This document shows positions 1-5,478 of a stretch of 5,884 bases of DNA, one piece after another. Both the position numbers and the translations under genes were made by a program. The notes beneath the pieces are model-generated. The model searched no databases. It worked only from the letters and a program-made list of their open reading frames with translations, and was not told the DNA's origin. The stretch is from a bacterium (GTDB taxonomy: Bacteria > Babelota > Babeliae > Babelales > JABDEC01). The stretch spans positions 1-5,884 of the forward strand of contig CANKVQ010000035.1 of NCBI GenBank assembly GCA_947486885.1, read 5' to 3'. Each line of letters starts with the position of its first letter. Positions within the stretch are counted from its first letter, which is position 1.

Positions 1-60
1 AAATTAATGCAATTAAATTAAATGTTTAAATTAATTTTGGTTAATTTTAGAGGTACTAAG

Positions 61-321
61 ATGAAAAAGATTTTAAGTTTACTAACTGTAGTTACTATAA
101 CTGTTGTTAATTTATCGGTATTAGATTTACAAGCTGGTAGCGGTGCAGGCTGGGGTGTAGCCGGCGGCTTAATTGGCGCCTCAATTATCGCTAATGCTGG
201 CAGTCGTAATCGTGATGTAGTCTATGTTAACAATGGCCCACAAGGTCCAAATATTGTGCATGATGAAGATGGACGACCAATGGTTTGGAATGGCGGAAGA
301 TATGTTTATATTCAAGAATAA
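61..321 (+). CDS. Small exported glycine-zipper-like protein, unknown function
   Basis: This encodes an 86-residue protein that I do not recognise by name. The ATG at 61 was chosen because AGAGGT (49-54) lies 6 bases upstream and a classic signal peptide then begins: MKK, a hydrophobic core at about residues 4-20, and a likely cleavage after LQA near residue 25. An in-frame ATG at 22 would add 13 residues, has no clear ribosome binding site and would bury the signal peptide. The mature part opens with a Gly/Ala-rich stretch (about 26-48, with W31 and closely spaced glycines), like glycine-zipper segments that pack in membranes. A polar tail of about 38 residues follows (NNGPQGP, HDEDGRP, a final RYVYIQE). 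The mature protein is only about 60 residues. It overlaps the next gene by 20 bases, so the two are probably co-translated. Export is well supported; the role is unknown. Confidence 0.72.
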   Translation: MKKILSLLTVVTITVVNLSVLDLQAGSGAGWGVAGGLIGASIIANAGSRNRDVVYVNNGPQGPNIVHDEDGRPMVWNGGRYVYIQE

Positions 322-490
322 ATTTTTAAATTTACGGGTTTTAATTAATATAACTATTGTAAGTATAATTAGTCTGTCAGTAGCACAAGAGATAGTAGCA
401 GATAATTATACACGCTATAGTGTACGTAATCGAGCAGCTTTAAGACGAAACTTACCAGCTAGAACTTACGATTACGATTCAGTCTATTAA
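302..490 (+). CDS. Micro-secreted Arg/Tyr-rich peptide, unknown function
   Basis: This 62-residue frame begins inside the last codons of the preceding gene, in another frame. The ATG at 302 is preferred because it directly precedes a signal-peptide-like N-terminus: FKNK and LR supply positive charge, residues 13-27 are hydrophobic, and SVA near residue 28 is a credible cleavage site. A purine-rich GGCGGAAGA (292-300) could act as ribosome binding site, though the spacing is tight. Translational coupling to the upstream stop (319-321) is likely. The mature peptide would have about 34 residues, rich in Arg and Tyr (VRNRAALRRN, then RTYDYDSVY). Longer versions starting at 224 simply run through the first gene in the wrong frame and have no signal-like start. 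No family is recognised. The frame stops just before the terminator, which fits a real two-gene transcript. Moderate confidence that it is translated. Confidence 0.5.
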   Translation: MFIFKNKFLNLRVLINITIVSIISLSVAQEIVADNYTRYSVRNRAALRRNLPARTYDYDSVY

Positions 491-501
491 TTAAAATTCA
501 A

Positions 502-533
502 GTAATAAAAATAGCTGGTAATAAAAATAGCTG
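502..533 (+). repeat. Perfect 16-bp tandem duplication
   Basis: The unit GTAATAAAAATAGCTG occurs twice head to tail (502-517 and 518-533) with no mismatch. The unit contains most of the 5' arm of the terminator hairpin, so either copy could pair with the single 3' arm at 556-566. It looks like a recent local duplication. Confidence 0.85.
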
Positions 534-574
534 GAGTGTGAGATAAACCCATGTTCCAGCTATTTTATTTTTTT
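524..574 (+). terminator. Intrinsic terminator in the convergent gap, possibly bidirectional
   Basis: AAAATAGCTGGA (524-535) is perfectly complementary to TCCAGCTATTTT (555-566), and a T7 run follows at 568-574. On the plus-strand RNA the stem can continue inward over 536-540/550-554 using three G-U pairs plus A-U and G-C, leaving a loop of about 9 bases. It lies 34 bases after the second small exported gene. It also lies just beyond the stop of rplS, which runs toward it on the minus strand. In the minus direction the 12-bp stem is followed by TTTTT, but the inner wobble pairs become C-A mismatches. It should therefore act best for the plus-strand pair and probably also stops the ribosomal operon. 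Confidence 0.8.
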
Positions 575-604
575 CACGCTATCTAAAATTCTTTAAAATT
601 TAAA

Positions 605-1120
605 TTACTCAGCAGAGCTATCTGATTTTTCTATATCAGAAACACTAGCTTCTACCGCGTCAGTAGACTTAACAGTCTGTGTTGCTTGCGCTAATTGCTC
701 TGCTACAGCAGATTTATTACGTCCAATTTCAGCACGAGCCATTTTTTGCTCTCTAGTCTGAATATCTTCAGCAATTCTGGCAGCTTTACCAACGCGATCA
801 CGCACATAGAACAACTTAGCACGACGAACTTTACCTTTACGGATAAACTCAATTGAGCTAACTACGGGTGCATAGTATGGAAAAATACGTTCAATAAAAA
901 CGTTATTAGCACCTAATTTACGTACGGTAAATGTAGAAGATATTCCATTCGTATGAATCGCGATTACATCACCCTGAAAAACTTGGATGCGCTCTTTATC
1001 GCCTTCTAAAATTCGTACAAACACGGCAATGGTATCACCAGCGGCAAAATCTGGAAAATTACGCTGTTCAGCGATACCTAGAGTATTAATAGTTTCTTTA
1101 GTATATTTACTTGCTCTCAT
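605..1120 (-). CDS. rplS: 50S ribosomal protein bL19, with C-terminal extension
   Basis: Large-subunit ribosomal protein L19, which sits at the subunit interface near the L14 bridge region. Residues about 14-118 follow the family closely: [17 protein letters not shown], then [26 protein letters not shown], the basic [13 protein letters not shown] and the hallmark GKAARI. The usual protein is about 115-120 residues, whereas this one has 171. The additional 50 or so residues first form a charged, probably helical stretch ([16 protein letters not shown]) and end in an acidic Ser/Asp/Glu-rich tail. The ATG is supported by AGAGGG (1129-1134) 8 bases upstream. It is the last gene of the block, 99 bases after trmD, and ends about 30 bases before the shared terminator. 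Identity is certain; the function of the tail is unknown. Confidence 0.97.
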   Translation of the reverse strand: MRASKYTKETINTLGIAEQRNFPDFAAGDTIAVFVRILEGDKERIQVFQGDVIAIHTNGISSTFTVRKLGANNVFIERIFPYYAPVVSSIEFIRKGKVRRAKLFYVRDRVGKAARIAEDIQTREQKMARAEIGRNKSAVAEQLAQATQTVKSTDAVEASVSDIEKSDSSAE

Positions 1121-1168
1121 GTGAGCAGCCCTCTTCGACCGGAAAATTTTTATAAAGCTAGCTTAATA

Positions 1169-1193
1169 AGTGTTAAATATAACTAAAAACACT
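1169..1193 (-). other. Weak inverted repeat in the trmD-rplS gap
   Basis: AGTGTT (1169-1174) and AACACT (1188-1193) could form a 6-bp stem with a 13-base AT-rich loop, about 50 bases upstream of the rplS ATG. No run of T follows, so it is not a terminator. It may be a modest RNA structure in the leader of rplS or chance in AT-rich DNA. Confidence 0.25.
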
Positions 1194-1219
1194 GAATTTG
1201 CCAATCAAAAACTATCTAA

Positions 1220-2557
1220 CTAACTTCCGGTAGTAATTTTAGTTAAATTTTGCGCCTGACTTTTAGGCTGTAAACCTAGCCACCGATCTAAAACAATCGC
1301 CGTAGCTGATCGAACAGACAAGTGATTAAAATCACTAAAACCAACAATTGGTCCCAAAATAAAATCTGATCTTTCTAATAATCCTGAGCTTAAACCGCCA
1401 GCTGTTCCAAATAATAATAACACTGGCGCTGCCTGCTGCCAGACTAATTCTTGATCAAAATAACTGATTCGTTTAGCTAAATAACTCGCTTTAGCCGAAG
1501 TACTGACTAAGACTGGCTCAATTTTATCTTGCGCATAAATATCTTGTAATACTTCTTCTAGGCTATTTTTTAATTTAATTTTACTGACAGCAATATGCCT
1601 GTGAATATTATGTTTAATGCCACTACTACCATTCCAAAAATCTAATAAAGTCTGCACAATGCGCTGCTGGTCTATTAATGGAGTCACAATATAATAATTT
1701 TTAATTCCATAAGTCGCGGCTGATCTAGCTATATCATGTAAATCTAGTGAAGTTACCGAGCTAGTCCCAACCTGTTGACCATCTTTTAATACTACCTGAT
1801 CATGCATGAGTACTACATAGTGATTTGGGATATATTTCTTAGCTAGCTGCTTTTGCGCTTCAGATAACTCACAAGATCTTAGCCAACTAAAATTATGCTT
1901 AACAGTGCGTGCTGCTGCCTGCTCCGCCCGCCAACTAGCTATCGCAGCATGATTACCAGATCGTAAAACTTCTGGCACTTCCAAATCATGCCAAACAACT
2001 GGCGCGGTATATTCTGGATATTCTACAAACGGGCCTGAAAAAGATTCTAATTCTACCGAATCAGCTTTGCCAATAACCCCCGGAATATTTCGTAATAAAG
2101 TTTCAATAGTCACCATTGCCGGTAAATCGCCACCCATGAGCACATAATCGCCAATTGAAAGCTCTAAATCAGCATAAACTTGCTCTACACGAGCATCAAT
2201 ACCCTCATAACGTGCTGCTACAAACAATAGGTGTTGTTGGGTCTGTAATTTTTGCGCTAAGAGCTGCCCCATTTGTTGATCTAGCTTCTTACCCTTAGGT
2301 GACAAGAAAATCTTAAAGGCAGGCCCAAATTTTTGTTCCTGTTGAATAATAGCTGTTTCGATCATCTCAGGTTTTAATAACATGCCAGAAGAATGCCCAA
2401 AAGTAGGGCTATCGATACGCTGCTTAGGCTGACAAAATTGAAACAGGCTCTGCAAATCAAATTTAACCTGTTCACGCTCGCAAGCTCGCCCAATTAAGGA
2501 GGTCCCTAAAAATTCCTGATATAAACCCGGAAACAATGTTAAAATCGATATTTGCAT
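1220..2557 (-). CDS. trmD: Fused TrmD tRNA m1G37 methyltransferase plus second SPOUT methyltransferase domain
   Basis: TrmD uses S-adenosylmethionine to methylate N1 of G37 next to the anticodon, which prevents +1 frameshifts. Residues 1 to about 245 are the TrmD part: ISILTLFP at the start, FLSPKG (84-89), RYEGID (116-121), SIGDYVLMGGD (134-144), R156 matching E. coli catalytic R154, and SGNH (200-203) in the C-terminal half. Two well-conserved places differ: the usual VDDRPYGGGPGM reads IDSPTFGHSSGM (48-59), and the general base Asp169 of E. coli is Glu171 here (ESF for DSF). Residues about 246-430 match the separate SPOUT protein family of Thermotoga TM1570, with LDLHDIARSAATYG, YYIVTPL, LLFGTAGGL and NHLSVRSATAIVLDR. 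That family is usually encoded next to trmD; its substrate is not settled as far as I know. The 445-residue length is explained by this fusion. The start has AGGA (2562-2565) 4 bases upstream. RimM is not encoded alongside. Confidence 0.95.
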   Translation of the reverse strand: MQISILTLFPGLYQEFLGTSLIGRACEREQVKFDLQSLFQFCQPKQRIDSPTFGHSSGMLLKPEMIETAIIQQEQKFGPAFKIFLSPKGKKLDQQMGQLLAQKLQTQQHLLFVAARYEGIDARVEQVYADLELSIGDYVLMGGDLPAMVTIETLLRNIPGVIGKADSVELESFSGPFVEYPEYTAPVVWHDLEVPEVLRSGNHAAIASWRAEQAAARTVKHNFSWLRSCELSEAQKQLAKKYIPNHYVVLMHDQVVLKDGQQVGTSSVTSLDLHDIARSAATYGIKNYYIVTPLIDQQRIVQTLLDFWNGSSGIKHNIHRHIAVSKIKLKNSLEEVLQDIYAQDKIEPVLVSTSAKASYLAKRISYFDQELVWQQAAPVLLLFGTAGGLSSGLLERSDFILGPIVGFSDFNHLSVRSATAIVLDRWLGLQPKSQAQNLTKITTGS

Positions 2558-2600
2558 GATATCCTAAAAAGACCCACTAGTATAAAATTCAAATTAACTA

Positions 2601-2647
2601 AAAATCTCATGTGATCACCAGGATTTCTAGTCACCATATGAGATTTT
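2601..2647 (-). promoter_or_regulatory. Strong hairpin in the rpsP-trmD gap (attenuator or processing site candidate)
   Basis: AAAATCTCAT (2601-2610) and ATGAGATTTT (2638-2647) form a perfect 10-bp stem. Inside it, GTGA (2611-2614) and TCAC (2631-2634) add 4 bp after a 3-base bulge (2635-2637), leaving a 16-base loop. In the operon transcript the stem ends in UUUUU and then UAG, so it resembles a leaky intrinsic terminator between rpsP and trmD. This is where rimM normally sits. It could lower trmD-rplS expression relative to ffh-rpsP, or be an RNA processing or 3'-end stabilising site. The structure is seen directly; the role is inferred. Confidence 0.6.
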
Positions 2648-2670
2648 CGCTAAATTTAGTCAGCTAAAAT

Positions 2671-2910
2671 TTAAGATTTTGGCGCTAATTTACAAATTCT
2701 TTTGGCTGCTTCAGACAATTGTGCACCCTGTCCAACCCAATAAGCGATTCGATCAGCATGAAACTGTACTAATTCATGTCTTAATGGATCATAGGTACCT
2801 AAAACTTCAATTGACTTACCATCACGTTTACTGCGTGAATCAACTGCTACTAAACGAAATACCGGAGCATGTTTCTTTCCGATCCGTGATATTCTAACTT
2901 TAACTGCCAT
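2671..2910 (-). CDS. rpsP: 30S ribosomal protein bS16
   Basis: Small-subunit ribosomal protein S16, an early assembly protein that binds the 5' and central domains of 16S rRNA. All 79 residues match the family and its usual length: the basic N-terminus VKVRISRIGKKHAPVFRLVAVDSR, then the RDGKSIEVLGTYDP turn and the C-terminal DRIAYWVGQGAQLSEAAKRI. The ATG gives the standard N-terminus although no good Shine-Dalgarno precedes it. It starts only 35 bases after the ffh stop, so it is probably expressed from the same transcript. A plus-strand frame of 72 codons across this gene is its antisense shadow. Identity is not in doubt. Confidence 0.97.
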   Translation of the reverse strand: MAVKVRISRIGKKHAPVFRLVAVDSRSKRDGKSIEVLGTYDPLRHELVQFHADRIAYWVGQGAQLSEAAKRICKLAPKS

Positions 2911-2945
2911 AGCTTATTTTAACCCTAATTTATGTTTACTTAATT

Positions 2946-4283
2946 TTATTTAAACCAATTATTTAGTTTACCCAAATTTCCAGACTGCTTTAAAAGCTTA
3001 ACAAATTGCTGACTTTGTTCAAATTTCTTTAACATAATCGCAATATCTGTAGTTTTAACACCAGCACCTTTGGCAATACGCTGAATTCTGCTAGCATCTA
3101 ACAATTTATGATTTTGACGTTCTTTAACGGTCATAGAGCCAATAATTGCCTGTACCTTACGCATTTCTTGCTCGCCTTCTTTAAGCTGCTCTGGGGTTAA
3201 TTTAGCGCCTAAACCAGGCATATATCCCATAATTTTAGTTAACGACCCCATTTTACTCATCATGGCCATCTGATCTGCAAAATCTTGCAAACTAAATTTA
3301 CCCTGAGCCATAGAGCTCTCTAAGCGTGACTGCTCAGCCTGGCTGATTTTATCTTCGGCCCGCTCAATTAAGCTCTGCAAATCACCCATACCTAAAATTC
3401 TTTGTGCCATACGATCTGGATAAAATTGCTCTAAATCAGCTACTTTTTCACCTACGCCCACAAAGCTAACTGGTTTTTTCACAGCATAGCTAAAAGCAAA
3501 AGCGACACCACCGCGCGTTTCGCTATCGATCTTACTTAATACTGCTGAAGTAATCCCCACGGCTTGATCAAAAGCTTGTGCTATCTTAAGCGATTCTTGA
3601 CCGGTCATAGCGTCTAAGACCAAGATTTTATACTTAGGGCTTAGTTCTTGATCTATTTTAGTAAGCTCTAATAGCATTTGATTATCGATATGTAATCTAC
3701 CCGCTGTATCTAAAATCAAGTGTTCATAGCCACTAGTTTTATATTTTTGATAAATCTCTTGAGCGGCTAATACTGGCATTGTTTGATTAGCACGATAGAA
3801 ATCTACACCAATCTGTTTAGCCAAGATCTCTAATTGATCTATAGCAGCTGGTCGATAAAAATCGACTGAGCCCAACAAAATTTTTCTAGATTTACCACGT
3901 TTCTGGGCCATTTGATTGACATAATTAGCTAATTTAGCAGCTGTAGTAGTTTTACCAGAACCCTGTAAACCCACTAACATAATTACTGACGGGATCTGAA
4001 AACTAACTGGTGTAACTACGCCACCCATGAAAGTTTGTAATCTATCGTGGACTAACTTGGCAAATTGCTCACCAGGCTTTAGCGATTTTTCAAGCTTTTT
4101 ACCAATCACATCTGCCTGAACTTGCTTGCTGAATTCCTGCACGATCTCATAAGGCACATCCGCCTCTAAAAGAGCATCACGGACTTTTTGTAAAGTCTCG
4201 TCAATATTGGCAGCCGTAATGATTTTTTGATTCAGTAAACCAGTAAAAATACTGGAGAACTTCTGGGTTAAAAAATCGAACAT
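2946..4283 (-). CDS. ffh: Signal recognition particle GTPase Ffh (SRP54)
   Basis: Ffh binds 4.5S/SRP RNA and the signal sequences of nascent membrane proteins, then docks with FtsY at the membrane in a GTP-dependent way. The 445 residues hold the full NG and M domains. The N helical bundle includes ALLEADV (38-43). The G domain has the P-loop GLQGSGKTT (105-113), DFYRPAAIDQL (141-151), DTAGR (192-196), SKID (250-253, in place of the common TKxD) and GVGEK (276-280). The M domain has the hydrophobic finger loop around MSKMGSLTKIMGYMPGLG and the RNA-binding helix-turn-helix from SMTVKER to RIAKGAGV (383-409). The Met/Gly-rich tail seen in E. coli is nearly absent; it ends GNLGKLNNWFK. The start at 4283 gives the family-typical MFDFL. 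An ATG 18 bases upstream would overlap the likely -10 element. The gene heads the block. Confidence 0.97.
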   Translation of the reverse strand: MFDFLTQKFSSIFTGLLNQKIITAANIDETLQKVRDALLEADVPYEIVQEFSKQVQADVIGKKLEKSLKPGEQFAKLVHDRLQTFMGGVVTPVSFQIPSVIMLVGLQGSGKTTTAAKLANYVNQMAQKRGKSRKILLGSVDFYRPAAIDQLEILAKQIGVDFYRANQTMPVLAAQEIYQKYKTSGYEHLILDTAGRLHIDNQMLLELTKIDQELSPKYKILVLDAMTGQESLKIAQAFDQAVGITSAVLSKIDSETRGGVAFAFSYAVKKPVSFVGVGEKVADLEQFYPDRMAQRILGMGDLQSLIERAEDKISQAEQSRLESSMAQGKFSLQDFADQMAMMSKMGSLTKIMGYMPGLGAKLTPEQLKEGEQEMRKVQAIIGSMTVKERQNHKLLDASRIQRIAKGAGVKTTDIAIMLKKFEQSQQFVKLLKQSGNLGKLNNWFK

Positions 4284-4289
4284 GTGGCT

Positions 4290-4317
4290 AGTATAACACA
4301 AAACCTACAGCTTTTAA
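4290..4317 (-). promoter_or_regulatory. Putative sigma-70 type promoter for ffh (extended -10, leaderless start)
   Basis: On the minus strand TTAAAA (4312-4317, 4 of 6 match to TTGACA) lies 16 bases before TATACT (4290-4295, 5 of 6 match to TATAAT). A TG one base upstream of the -10 completes an extended -10 motif (TGTTATACT). Only 6 bases separate the -10 from the ffh ATG at 4283, so transcription would begin at or within a base or two of that ATG. This fits the absence of a Shine-Dalgarno before it. The motifs are visible; activity and start site are inferred. Confidence 0.5.
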
Positions 4318-4319
4318 CT

Positions 4320-4335
4320 GCTTTTTTAAAAAAGC
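4320..4335. repeat. 16-bp A/T palindrome upstream of the ffh promoter
   Basis: GCTTTTTTAAAAAAGC is a perfect palindrome with adjoining T6 and A6 tracts, just upstream of the putative -35. Paired T/A tracts of this kind can act as UP elements or as sites for bending proteins. It could also help end transcription of the upstream nuclease-like gene, but it lacks a GC-rich stem. Function is uncertain. Confidence 0.35.
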
Positions 4336-4401
4336 TAAAATTTAAATTTTTAATCAAGATTAAACCAAGTTGCTTAACTCAAATTAATCTAGATCTAAAT
4401 C

Positions 4402-5439
4402 TTATGGCTTAAAATTGAAATCGGTAATTACCGGCAAATGATCACTAGCCGCATTATAATAGACATAATTACCAGTAATAGTTAAGCGTTGAGCTTGTTG
4501 CCAATTTTTTTTCAGACATAGATAATCTAGCGGCTTGCCAGACCAATGAGTAAAGTGCGGCACAGGCAATCTAGCTGCCGCAAAAGTATCTATAAAATTG
4601 TGTCGCCCAAGTTCTCGCAAAGCTGTATCATGTAAAGTTTCATTAAAATCAGCGGCAATTAAAACATGTTTACGTTGATCAAATTTATTAGCTAGTTTGC
4701 TAAGTTCTTGCACTTCGGCTACACGTTGTTGTGCATTAGTGACTTCTAAGTGAGTACCATAAATCACAAAATTAGGTTGCCGCCAAGCTGACAAATCAAG
4801 TTCAACTTTTACAAATGCACGCTTGTGTAACTGATTTTGATATCGACTAAAATTACGTTTATATGGCTTACAAGCAAATCGATATTTCGAAATAATGCAG
4901 TTACCAAAATTAGAATTTGGTCGGGTGCCGCCAACAAATGTAGCTGCTTGATAACCTAATTTTTGAAAACGCTGGCGTAATTTGCCTTTTAGAAAAATAT
5001 CATCTTGATTAGCTTCTTGCAAAATAATCACATCCGCATTAATGTCCGCAAGCACATTATAAATGGCCCAAAAGTTTGATTGCCCAGCAATGTCTTTAAA
5101 GCCATGCACATTATAGGTCGCTACGCGTAATTTAGCTCGATGTGGAACATGAGCTGGAATCATCGTATTTAAATTTTTGTATTTACGTTGCAAATCGGCA
5201 ACTTGTGTCACATACAGTTGTTTCAGCGCTTTTTTGTCATAAATAGGGGATAATTGCTGCTGATACTGATAACGATTAGCATTTAGCGCTGTCCAAAGTA
5301 GCTCTGGCTTAGGGTTGAAATTAGTTTGAGCTTGTGAATTACTGCTGTTGTAATAGCTACTACTAATTAAAAAAATTAGCGCTAAACATATCTTTTTATT
5401 TAATTTCAATAATTGTAACTTTAAATTAACTGTTTCCAT
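4402..5439 (-). CDS. Exported endonuclease/exonuclease/phosphatase (EEP) superfamily protein
   Basis: This is a divalent-metal phosphoesterase of the DNase I-like EEP fold. Substrates of this family include nucleic acids, phosphoinositides and sphingomyelin, and the true one cannot be read from sequence. Numbered from the chosen start (345 residues), the catalytic set is complete: N110 in ATYNVHGF, E142 in ILQEAN, H230 in YGTHLEV, D264 and N266 in AADFNET, D305 in LDYLCLK, and D333-H334 in SDHLPV. The first 40 or so residues are a signal peptide with several lysines, the core ICLALIFLISSS, and probable cleavage near SQA|QT. A region of about 60 residues without a recognised domain, rich in Gln, Tyr and Lys, precedes the catalytic domain. 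The ATG at 5439 is favoured because GGAG (5444-5447) precedes it; an ATG at 5475 would add 12 residues ahead of the signal. It lies 39 bases after the interrupted frame upstream and may be cotranscribed. It probably acts outside the cytoplasm. Confidence 0.9.
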   Translation of the reverse strand: METVNLKLQLLKLNKKICLALIFLISSSYYNSSNSQAQTNFNPKPELLWTALNANRYQYQQQLSPIYDKKALKQLYVTQVADLQRKYKNLNTMIPAHVPHRAKLRVATYNVHGFKDIAGQSNFWAIYNVLADINADVIILQEANQDDIFLKGKLRQRFQKLGYQAATFVGGTRPNSNFGNCIISKYRFACKPYKRNFSRYQNQLHKRAFVKVELDLSAWRQPNFVIYGTHLEVTNAQQRVAEVQELSKLANKFDQRKHVLIAADFNETLHDTALRELGRHNFIDTFAAARLPVPHFTHWSGKPLDYLCLKKNWQQAQRLTITGNYVYYNAASDHLPVITDFNFKP

Positions 5440-5443
5440 AAAT

Positions 5444-5447
5444 CTCC
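5444..5447 (-). promoter_or_regulatory. Ribosome binding site deciding the EEP gene start
   Basis: GGAG on the minus strand lies 4 bases before the ATG at 5439. The upstream in-frame ATG at 5475 has no such sequence, so the shorter protein with an N-terminal signal peptide is preferred. Confidence 0.55.
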
Positions 5448-5478
5448 ATTTAGTTCTGATATACTCAAAAATCAATAA

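Noticed and set aside
1..60. Promoter for the first small exported gene
   Set aside because: The stretch is almost entirely A and T with many weak matches and no convincing -35/-10 pair; the promoter may lie outside the window.
224..301. Longer N-terminus for the second small exported gene
   Set aside because: This part runs through the first gene in the wrong frame, shows no signal-like sequence and is not needed, since the ATG at 302 starts a credible signal peptide.
1121..1219. Promoter for rplS in the trmD-rplS gap
   Set aside because: TTGATT and TATATT are present on the minus strand but are about 21 bases apart, too far for a standard promoter, and AT-rich DNA gives such matches by chance.
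2679..2897. 72-codon plus-strand frame
   Set aside because: It lies fully antisense to rpsP, which is unmistakable, and its product has no recognisable features.
4284..4301. Six-codon N-terminal extension of Ffh
   Set aside because: The Ffh family starts at MFD, and the extra codons overlap the likely -10 element.
4351..4362. TAATCAAGATTA as a terminator for the EEP gene
   Set aside because: The stem is short and AT-only with a 2-base centre, and no clear T run follows on the minus strand.
5440..5475. Twelve-codon extension of the EEP protein
   Set aside because: No Shine-Dalgarno precedes the ATG at 5475, while GGAG precedes the ATG at 5439.
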